A DNA stretch of 64,000 nt. It comes from Paraspadella gotoi (lineage: Eukaryota; Chaetognatha). Where the stretch lies: NCBI GenBank assembly GCA_051294375.1, contig CM119269.1, forward strand, positions 20,350,371 to 20,414,370, read 5' to 3'. Positions within the stretch are counted from its first letter, which is position 1; each line of letters opens with the position of its first letter. Shown here in pieces: positions 55,567 through 64,000 of the stretch. A model generated the notes under the pieces. The model was not told the DNA's origin. It did not search any database and saw nothing but the letters and a program-made list of their open reading frames with translations. Both the position numbers and the translations under genes were made by a program.

Positions 55567-57453
55567 TTATTTTTTTCCCCTTCGTTTCTTGACGCAAATT
55601 AAGACGACGACGACGACTCCGACGACGAACAAAACGACGCCGACGACGACAAAGCCGGCGCCGACGACGCCGAGGTGGTTGGCGATCCAATCGGCGGCGC
55701 CGGCGGAAGAGACTGAAGGAGATGGGGAAGAGGAGGAGGAGGAAGAGTGGTCGAATGTTGTAGTAGAGGAGAAGGCGTGGGAGGATGATGATGATGAGGA
55801 AGAGGAAGAGGAAGATGTGGACAGAGGAGGAAGCGTCTGACGGCGAAGTCGACGACGGCATCATCGAAGGGCGTTGACGTCGGCATCGTCGATTCTTGAT
55901 TAAGGAATTTCGGTCGTCAGGCGTTGAGTCAGAAAGTTTGCTTATTTTAGCCGGCTTACATTCTTTTAAAGCTCATTTCTATTGATTACAAACACTTTAT
56001 TTATAATCAATCGCTTGAGTTTATAAATAAAACCAGAAGAAACAAGAAACAAAATACGACTGAATCCTCGAATATCAACAATAACGCCAATTGAAAAAAA
56101 ATCTAGATTGACAGCCCCCCGCCTAAAATAAACACAAATAACTGACAATAAACCACAACGACGACAATGATAACCTTACCCCGACCCTGACTCACCTCTT
56201 TTCCTGAGATTGAACTCGGCCAGATAAACGAGTCCAACGTCGCCGCGTTTGAGCAGCGTCGCCGCCTGGCCCGGCAGAGCCGCGCCCCGATAGAATTTAT
56301 ATCCGCATCTGAGAGAAGCCGACGAAAAATCTCTGTTCGTTTTGACGACGTAGCGGAAAGGGGAGTCGGGAGTCGGGAGGAAGGCCACGCTGGCGAGGCC
56401 TGGGATGAAAAAGGGGGAAAGGATTAGCGGGAGATTAAGCTCAAGCCGGATAACAGATGTTAACAAATTTAGAACTGTAATTTTTTCTTCATTTATTTTG
56501 CGATGTATATTTATTGATTTTTTTTATTGATTGATTGATTGATTTATTGATTGATTGAGTGATTGTGATAGATTGATTAATTGATTGTGATATTTTTATT
56601 GATTTATTGATTGATAGATCGATTGGTAGATTGATTTATGTATTTACGTATTTTTTTGTTCTCGATATGAACTTCGTCTCTTTAACAACCGGCACAATCT
56701 ATTATTCATTTTCATCTATTTTTGTTTATTAAATTCCGTTTATTTCTATTCCGATTCCTGCTTTCCTCCTTTCTGTTTTCCTCGGCGCTTCTTTTTCCCT
56801 CCCTCCATCAGTTCCTCCCTCTCTTTCTCTCACTCACCTTCAACCGGCAAGTCTTCTCTCCAGACTCGCTCCCCACCGACAAACGCCTCCACCGCCGTCT
56901 CCACCGACGGCCCCACCCACAAACTGGGCACCAAATTTGGGTTTTCCTGTCGACACTCGACGGCCGCTTGTCCAGCGACATCCACCGCCACGCCCATTGT
57001 CTCGGCCTCGCGCCGGAAGACGCCGAGAAGAACGTCGATGGGCGTCTCGGATTCGACGTGCATCCGGTGCTGCGCCGGCTCCCCCACCGGGGCCGCTTTT
57101 AGAAAGAAGGCGGGATCGAGCTCGGCGCCCGTGATGCGGAGCCACGCCGGCGGCGCCAGGTCGAAGTAGGCGCCGGAGTCGACGCTCCGAGTGAGTTGAC
57201 TCACGAAGAGAGTAGCGGCGTCGAGATGGTAAGGAATTTCGACGACGACGCTGGCGTGAGTGCAGCCGGTGAGTTTAATAGAATACGGGATGGTGGCGAT
57301 GGTGAGGTGGAGATCGTCGGAGCAGGGAATGGTGGTTGATGAAGGGTGGGGTGGTGGAGAGGGGGCAATGAGTCGTTGTGGGGAGAAAGGGATCGAAGAA
57401 GCTAAAGGCAAGAGGAGGGAGAGAATGGAGACGATGGCGTGGGAGGAAAACAT
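55567..57453 (-). CDS. Receptor-like protein 3: Ig-like ectodomain, TM helix, 7-residue basic tail
   Basis: Complete three-exon gene: 56838-57453, 56196-56399, 55567-55712; total 966 nt, 321 aa, all phases closing. Signal peptide at residues 1-19 (MFSSHAIVSILSLLLPLASS). Ectodomain Cys pair in TIPCSD and LTGCTH; family signature CRQENPNLVPSLW; second Ig-type Cys in SASLRCGYKFYR. The exon 3 acceptor is chosen at TTCAG|TCTCTTCC because it alone preserves the frame and lies after a strong pyrimidine tract. That makes the upstream serine-rich ORF intronic. Residues ~289-314 form the TM helix (Gly/Val-rich, GTC codons), followed only by KKRRGKK. No cytoplasmic tyrosine exists, in contrast to members 2, 4 and 5. 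A short-tailed or decoy role is an inference. Confidence 0.8.
56525..56640. repeat. GATT tetranucleotide microsatellite
   Basis: Degenerate GATT repeats in intron 1 of receptor-like gene 3. Confidence 0.8.
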
Positions 57454-58145
57454 TTTTTTTGATTGTTTTTGTTTGTTTATCTTTTATTTTTCGTAAGTTA
57501 TCTGGTTCGACTTTATTTTGTATTATTTGGCTTTGTTTTTCGTCTTGCAGTTTAATTGTGATTAATAATGATAATTTTAAAATACTGTATGAAAAAAATT
57601 GATAAAGAGCCGACGGTAACTTTTAGTTTTCGATCGATTTCCGTCATTTTATATAATTCTATACGGAGGTTACTCATCGTAAGGATTAAGGAATTGATGC
57701 TGGCCGGATCGAGTGACCGTCTGTTTCGATCTGATTTGAGTAGACAGGATTTGGTGGGCTTTTAGTTGATGAGCATTAAAAATGTAGAGGTATAACTAAA
57801 ACTCTTACTTTGTACCTGAGCGAGCACTAAAACCACGATAAGAAATTAAACTAACAATACTATTGTTAGAATCTAACTTAACTAAGCCCCCTTTGTCTTC
57901 TCCCATGACTTCCCTTCGAAATTGATTTTTCCATTAAGTTTTTCCGGGTGTGCCGGTTCTCCTAGAATTTTCCCGTTTGATCAAACTTTCTATTAGTTTC
58001 CATCCGACTGGGATTTCCCCGGATTCAATAGTCGTGCGAGACACAGATAATCAGGAGTGGAGATCCGGGATATTTACTTTGACCTCGCTCTCCTTTTTTG
58101 GGCATCGGTCAATCATATTCTCTCGTTTCGTGAACATATGCCGTT

Positions 58146-58203
58146 ATTGATTCGCTTGCTGATGAAGACTCGCAAAACATAAGAGTCGAAACATGTCCGA
58201 ATT
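58146..58203 (+). ncRNA. Hammerhead ribozyme motif 1
   Basis: Core CTGATGA at 58159-58165. Stem II is GACTC (58167-58171) pairing perfectly with GAGTC (58183-58187), then GAAA (58188-58191). Minimal self-complementary stem III is ACATGT (58191-58196), with cleavage after the C of GTC (58197). A stem I can be drawn from GATTCG (58149-58154) with CGAATT (58198-58203), leaving a CTTG bulge. Very short stem III is typical of hammerheads in Penelope-like elements and retrozymes. Confidence 0.75.
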
Positions 58204-59287
58204 ATAAATTCAATTGTTGTAACAACGAAAATTTCCTTTTCTCTCTAAAAATTTGATCGAGTAAAAAGAAGTTATTTTGTAATTTTTATAAAAATTGATC
58301 GAAGATTAATCCTAATTAGATATTAGTATTTGTACCAGTGGTAAATACTACCTTGGCAGCCTACGATTTAATTTTGTTTGCTTGTTTTAGTACTTTTAAG
58401 ATTAGTTTCGCTTAGCCTATGAATAAAAGTAAATTTTGAAAAAGAGCAAATTTAAAAAATTTTTTAAACTAAAATATATTCTTTGATAAAAATAACAAAA
58501 TGTATAAAAATCAATATTGATTATATATATAATGCGTCTATTGTATTATACATAGGTACTAGAAGTGTTATTCATTATGAGTGTAAACGATTTTAGCCAT
58601 TACTGTAGAAACGAAGGTTGAATTTAAAAATTAAATGTAAAAAAAATCTAAAGGAGGAATTTGAATTTGACAACAAATGCAAATGTTTATTCAACACTGA
58701 AATAATGCGCTTGTTTGTTTCGAATGATCGTGAAAGGTCGGGTTAAAAAAACGGGAATACACAAAACGGGGAAAATCCAAATTTTCTGCCACAGGGACAC
58801 CGTCCTCAAAGATGTGGCTGCAGCACCCCTAGGTGATATCTGTTGGTCCTGTCCAAGATTTTAATAGTTGGAAAAATCCTGCTAGTTTTTTTTTAAACGT
58901 TAATAATGAAACTTCCCATGACGTCGCTTTTCAAAAAATTGCAATCAACCGAGTCGACTTTGAAAAGCAGACTTTGAAGGTCAAAGATCTAAACCAGAAC
59001 TCAGAGAATTGAAAATCGAAAAAACTAGAAAAAGCGACCTGTCACGTGACTAGGGGTGAACACTTTGAATTTGCCATGGGGTGAGGGCACTCAAAAAAAA
59101 TTAACGTGACTTGTGTGTGTTAAGCTACGTTAATATATATACGAATAGTATGTTCCTTATTCTGTCTCTTTGAGATATTGTGAAAAGCAACTACATTCTT
59201 ATCTCCCAGCTGTATTTCATTTTTGTCTTCTTTCCATCAGTTATTATTTATGATGAATTTAGAATTAAGTTTCACATTGTCAAAAAC

Positions 59288-59336
59288 CTTGCGCTGAAGA
59301 AGGTTCGAATTGTCAAGAACCGAAACATGTACGAAA
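59288..59336 (+). ncRNA. Hammerhead ribozyme motif 2
   Basis: Core CTGAAGA at 59294-59300 fits CUGANGA. Stem II is GGTTC (59302-59306) with GAACC (59317-59321), then GAAA, the same ACATGT stem III (59325-59330), and a GTA cleavage triplet (59331), which satisfies NUH. Stem I next to the core has GC/CG pairs plus a mismatch. Compensating differences from motif 1 in stem II support conservation of structure. Confidence 0.7.
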
Positions 59337-59781
59337 TTAATAAATCATCGTTGTATTAACAAAATAAAATACGAGAACTAAGTATAAAAATCAAGAATGG
59401 CACAAAATAGATATAAATAAATCATTTAATACTCATACTATACGAGAATTTTATTTCATATCTAGAATGATAGAAGGAAAACTAATCTATGAGATTACTT
59501 ATTTATTTTCATAGAAATAGGACAAAATTTTATTTTCCGTCAAAGATACAAAGAGCAAATATTGATTAGAACGACTCAAAACAGTAATACAGTATACACA
59601 TTTAAAAAAAGTCTATAAGAATTATCATTATTTAAAAAAAAAATATTTTTTTTGATTTTTCATAAGGTGTGTCTAAAAAAAAAGAAGTTTACAATTGGTG
59701 ACCTTAAATTTTGCTGGATCAGTTTGATTTCGAATTTTTCTTGCGACGCCCATTGTGGCTGCAACTGAAGGAGATTTGTTT

Positions 59782-61560
59782 TCATCGTAGGTTAACATAA
59801 ATGTCGCCACAGGCGCCACCATTTTCTTCACCGTCGTGGATATTTCCGCTTGTGACGGTGCTGGTTTTTATTTCGTCAAGTTCGGCGGCCCCGCCGTCTT
59901 CATTTCCACAAGAAAACAATGGAAAAAGGAATGACGATTAAATAGCGAATACCGTAAAATTTCTGCTCGAGTTTTAAAAACAAACCAAACCGAATTTTGA
60001 ATATTTTTATGAATCAAAAACCATTTATTAAATCATTTACGAACTTAGTATAAATCTAAAGTGGGTGCTAACCAATAAAATCGATAAATCTATAAAAAGT
60101 CAACTATCGTGGAATTAGCAAAACAAAGATGCCATTCACTTACCAAATTCATCAGACTTGAAAATTGTTCTTTCAATTGTTTTTTTGTCGAAGGGCGAAA
60201 CTGTGTAACCGTCTTCGTCGACAGATTCTGAAAAAGTGTTTATCCATATCATTTGTATCAGTCTGTCTGCATGCTTTCCACATAGTACTTTACAGTTATT
60301 TTTAAAAGTACAATTCAACGTATTTAAATTACATTTTATTAATTCACAGTGAATTAACTAACCTATTTTCTCTGAATCTTCCATCGTATCGCAAATTTCA
60401 TAGCAATTTGAGTTCACGTCGTCGCCGATTTTTTCATTTTCGTAGTCGACGTCATAGTCTACGTCGTCGTTATCGTCGCTTTTCTTCCGCGACGTGATGT
60501 TATCCAGTGAGAAAGTAAATGACTCGTGATCCGTGTATCGATTGCTCAACGCGTCGATCTGTCGACAACGAAAAGTGAACGTGCTTTGCGGTTTCCATGG
60601 TTTCCATGTACCTAAACGCGTTTCTTGCTGACTAATTTCACCTGGCTTTTTTCGAATTCCGGCCTTTTTTTCAATTTTTGTTTCTTCTTGACGACGATGA
60701 AGACCGCGATGTTGACGACGACGATGACGACGACGACGACGAAAAATACTGTTTCAGTCCGGTAGCTTGCAAACCATTGAGAGATAGATGGACCTTGATC
60801 GGTTGGGGCGTCCATCGAAACTATTTTTGCGATAAGAAATTAATGCCCCTTACGAGTGATACCGATCTGAACGTTATAATAATTTCAACTTACCCGAAAA
60901 GTTTTTATTGAGTAAGAATCGCGATAAAACGATTTCTCCCGTTTTTTTGTCGTCATCTATGTATTCAAAAGCGCAACTCAGCCGCGCTTCCGAAAAGTTT
61001 TCATTGATAGATATAGAGTAGGTAAACCCCTTAGAATTTTTGTACTCAATTTTTTTTATTCCTCCAGAAGGCAAATCTTCGGAAAATTCTCTCTTCTTCC
61101 CTTTGAATAATGTAAACTCTATCAAAAGCGAGGGAACCAGATTCGTGTTTTCGTGGGCGCAGTTGATTGGCACGACTTCGTCAGGTGACGCTTCGATGTT
61201 CACGATCCTCGGTTCTCGCGGACAAACGCTGACCAGCAAATCAGTCGATCGCAAGTTAGGATATATTCCACGTATTCTGTTGTTGTCAAAATGAAGGTTT
61301 TTCCAGAGAAACATTTTCGACCGAAAATGAGATTTCGCCAAAACGCTTGTATAAATTCGCACATCTTCGTCTCTCATATCTTGAACCCGGGAATTTTTTT
61401 CGATGAAAGTTCTGCTATGTGCAAATGAGCAGTTTCGCAGGACGACCGAATAGGGCAAAGACGATGGCATCTCGATCTTTACGGTGTTTGTGCATTCTAT
61501 AGTGTCACTAAAACCGGTCATCGGTAAAACGAGTAAAACCGAGAAGAACAACAACGCCAT
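59782..61560 (-). CDS. Receptor-like protein 2: Ig-like ectodomain, TM helix, long acidic tyrosine-rich tail
   Basis: Complete five-exon gene: 60894-61560, 60642-60820, 60363-60558, 60144-60227, 59782-59897; 1242 nt, 413 aa, every junction GT-AG and in phase. Signal peptide MALLFFSVLLVLPMTGFS. Ectodomain in one exon with Cys in IECTNT, LRNCSF and VSVCPRE, the family signature CAHENTNLVPSL, and second Ig-type Cys in EARLSCAFEY; several Asn-X-Ser/Thr sequons. TM helix about residues 247-266, encoded by GTC/ATC runs, then KKKQKLKKR. The 147-residue tail is acidic with Tyr at 317, 321 (DYENEK), 335 (CYEI), 355 (DGYTV) and 409 (IYVNLR, five residues before the end). YEN and YVN fit the Grb2-type YxN SH2-ligand pattern, and YVNL also fits YxxL. 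Probably a cell-surface receptor; ligand unknown. Confidence 0.82.
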
Positions 61561-61844
61561 CTTTTTGGGTTTTTCTTTTTTCTTTTTTTTTTGTTAAAAA
61601 TTATCTTTTAAAGAGAAAGATAAGGCTATAAAATGAGTGAATAAATTTTAGAGAAATGCGGGAGGATAGATATATTGTAACCAGAGATTTAATAGTAACA
61701 GTGACTGATTTTTGTGACTAATACTCTTCAGTTTACTTCTGCGGTCGAAGTTTTTAGTCCTTATTGCGAACAATGAAACTTTTTTTAAGAAAACATTATT
61801 TATTTACTAAAATTGGTTATGAACAGATAGGAAAAAACAGAGAG

Positions 61845-61897
<53 letters not shown>

Positions 61898-61919
61898 AAG
61901 ATTTTTACAATCTTTTTAA
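61561..61919. repeat. Short intergenic spacer with GA microsatellite
   Basis: 360 bp between receptor-like gene 2 (start) and gene 1 (stop). GA repeats at 61842-61900. Any promoter of gene 2 must lie here or inside the 3' end of gene 1. Confidence 0.7.
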
Positions 61920-63681
61920 CTAGAGAATTCCATAGACAAAGACTGCAATTACGTAAACAACGACATTGACTCCCAAAAAGGACAACCCCGCTGCTCCGTT
62001 CCCCATTCCAACGTTTCCCCCTCTGGCGGCGCCATTATTCTTTAACTTCAATCCGTCCCCGTCAACGTGGATGGCACCGTAAGTCTCTGTCGGGATGGCA
62101 TCATCTGGCGAAGAGCCGGATGATGAAATGACAGCGCCATCTGTGGAGAAAGAGACCAATCTGACCGGAGAGGCTGGAGTTGTGAGAGCAATGGGAATAA
62201 TTGCCGCGCTCGGCGTCGGTGAAGCCATTGCGCTCGTTGAAGGTCTTGAGGTCCGAGAGGAAAGGGAACTCCGAGCAGCGCCGGTCGTCGGTCGAGTGAA
62301 CTTACCCTTTGCAACCTTGGTTTTGTCAGAGGGCGTCTTCAACAACGGAGTCTTTTTAGTCGTGACTGTCAAAAAAAATTGGTCTCTCTGGTATTACTTG
62401 ATGAAGGCCGAATTTTATAAACAAGAAAGCATAAATAAGCAAAAAACTCTGAAAGTAAACAAATTGTCGTAACTCAAACTATATGTGGAATTCGTTTTGT
62501 AGTGAGACATCACTGTTAAAGTAAATACCCGCTTAGTTTTAAAGAATCCTAAAACTCATTATGTTTCATCTGGAAAAATAAGGGTAGAAAACATTTGTTT
62601 ATTTAAAGAAAAAACTTTCTGGGATAAATATTTCCAAGGCCAAGAAATAAATTATTCTTTATTTATTGATTTTATTATTATCAATTTATCACTATGATTG
62701 ATGTTTTCATTATTACTGTTAATTATTTTGTACATATTATAAATATTGATTATCTCTATTAAGTTTCATCTCCAGAATCGTGCTTACACTGTCCATTATA
62801 AACCACCCCCATCTTTCACCACCCACCTTCTTCCACCTCCGTCGCGTTTACCACCTCAAAGATCATCTCTACCACCACCTCCACATCCTCCTCCCCCAAC
62901 TTGGCGCGAAACTGGAACTCCTCGTCGCGTCGCCGGTAGACGGGGAATCCGCAGAGGAGGCGCGCCGCTTGGAATGTCTCGTCGACGACGACGACGAAGC
63001 GCCGGTCGTTGTTGTTGTTGTCGTCCGTTGCGAGAGAGACGCTCACAACGCCTTGGGAAGAATTTGCGGAGGAATGAAGATTTAATTTATCAATTTTGTG
63101 TTATCTATTAAGGATCGTTTATGGAATAATGAGAGGGACATCTTTTTCATTTTAATGCCTGTCGATGTTAAACGATTTTACCGATTTCACAGATTCAGTA
63201 CAATCATCAATATTCAATAACATACAAAACACAATGCAACTAAGTCTTAAAAAAAAATTGAATAAAAATAAACAATTCTGAATTTTTAAAAAAAAATTAA
63301 ATGTCACTTTTCAACTGAACCTCCTCATGCAAGCATTAGCACCTCCTTACCGTCCCCCTTCACGCCCGTCCACTGCCGCTCCGCCACGCCCCCTCCGAGC
63401 AGCGTCTCGTTGCGTCCGTCCTGCAGCGCCGCCATCAGCGTCGGCGTCAGCGTCGGATTCTCGTGTTCGCATTCTATCTCGACGCCACGATATGGACGCG
63501 CGGGAACGACGACCGGTTGGGGGCGCGGAGGCGACACCGTGAGGAGAAAGTCGAGAGGCTTGCGGGAGGAGACGGAGAACTTGTGGCTTTTTAGGGGGGG
63601 GNNNNNNNNNNNNNNNNNNNNNNNNNAGGGTGGGTATGGGATGTCGAAATGTATTGAGTAGAGGGGAGATTGTAATAACAT
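61920..63681 (-). CDS. Receptor-like protein 1: Ig-like ectodomain with probable GPI anchor (5' part missing)
   Basis: Exons: 63351 to at least 63600 (interrupted by N gap 63602-63626), 62827-63051, 61920-62365; phases agree across both junctions. Exon 1 has the family signature CEHENPTLTPTL; exon 2 has the second Ig-type Cys in ARLLCGFPVYR and shares the phase-1 boundaries of gene 3. Exon 3 encodes a Ser/Thr/Pro-rich stalk ending in a small-residue site (GNGAAG) and a hydrophobic C-terminus (LGVNVVVYVIAVFVYGIL) directly before the stop. With no charged cytoplasmic residues, this is the pattern of a GPI-attachment signal and not of a TM receptor. The signal peptide and first ectodomain half are not visible; they fall in or beyond the gap. 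Confidence 0.7.
63602..63626. other. Assembly gap (25 N) in receptor-like gene 1
   Basis: Interrupts exon 1; the true gap probably hides some 70-80 codons, judged by alignment with gene 3. Confidence 0.8.
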
Positions 63682-64000
63682 GAACAGTAAAATAGTCTTA
63701 TCCTAATGATAAAAAACCAAAAAAAATTATCCCATTCCTCCTTTTTTTTTTCGGCCTTGTAGATATTATGAGTTTCTCATTAATGATTTCCTCATTAATG
63801 ATTTCCTAACAGGGAATTTTGTGCAATATCTATTAGAAAACTGGAACAGAAAGTAATCTAACCTCGTGTTGTGTAGATGCACCCGTATATCCAGAAGACA
63901 TCATTAACGTCCCCATCACAAACATATAAATAATATTATACTTAAATATTTATAACAAAAATATTTTTAACAATTAAATAAAATCATAAATAATATTTAT
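63682..64000. other. AT-rich end of window
   Basis: A short minus-strand ATG-led stretch (MFVMGTLMMSSGYTGAST near 63855-63915, followed by a GT) could be a leader exon for receptor-like gene 1, but there is nothing to confirm it. Confidence 0.3.

Larger units (their letters stand above)
57454..59781. other. Intergenic region between receptor-like genes 3 and 2 with two hammerhead ribozymes
   Basis: AT-rich, no convincing ORF. Contains two + strand hammerhead cores (58146-58203 and 59288-59336), described separately. The ~1.1 kb between them could be a relic of a Penelope-like element or a non-autonomous derivative, but no reverse transcriptase or GIY-YIG remnants were recognised. Confidence 0.55.

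Noticed and set aside
55720-55860. Serine-rich extracellular stalk in receptor-like gene 3
   Set aside because: The ORF is open, but the only acceptor preserving frame with exon 2 lies after it; the TCC/TCT tract is better explained as the intron's pyrimidine tract.

Overview
The window is nuclear DNA of an invertebrate animal. The evidence is GT-AG introns, a NeuroD-type neurogenic bHLH gene, lysosomal glucocerebrosidase, a HAD phosphoglycolate-type phosphatase, a medium-chain alcohol dehydrogenase, hammerhead ribozymes of the Penelope-element type, and GC-rich exons set in very AT-rich introns. The phylum cannot be fixed from sequence alone. There are ten N gaps: seven or more are short (10-25 N) and two are about 211 N.

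Layout. 1-5.3 kb holds a four-exon NeuroD-family gene (+) and its flanks. 5.3-27.9 kb is a low-quality block of microsatellite-rich repeats and indel-ridden extra copies of sequence that recurs downstream. 27.9-45.4 kb is the best copy of a compact locus: a PGP-like phosphatase (+) converges on a glucocerebrosidase gene (-), and an alcohol dehydrogenase (-) lies inside a glucocerebrosidase intron. The dehydrogenase 5' half is mirrored in a 2.4/3.1 kb inverted repeat centred near 40.63 kb that ends at an N gap. 45.4-49.8 kb is AT-rich with no gene I can support.

49.8-64 kb is the most interesting part. It is a head-to-tail array of five paralogous cell-surface protein genes, all on the minus strand. 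They share an ectodomain with a C-x(2)-E/S-N-P-x-L signature and a downstream Cys (Ig-like spacing), then diverge in how they are anchored. One has a C-terminal hydrophobic tail typical of GPI attachment, one has a transmembrane helix with a 7-residue basic tail, and three have a transmembrane helix with long acidic tails carrying several tyrosine motifs (YxN, YxxL, one ITIM-like LLYANL). This resembles paired or signalling immune-receptor families, and I recognise no named family. Two canonical hammerhead ribozyme cores lie about 1.1 kb apart on the same strand between two of these genes.

The extra copies of the phosphatase/glucocerebrosidase locus differ from the best copy mostly by single-base indels, equally in exons and introns. 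This points to unpolished long-read sequence or unmerged haplotypes more than to true pseudogenes. Gene models below were checked for reading-frame closure across every splice junction; where closure needs a one-base correction, that is stated.
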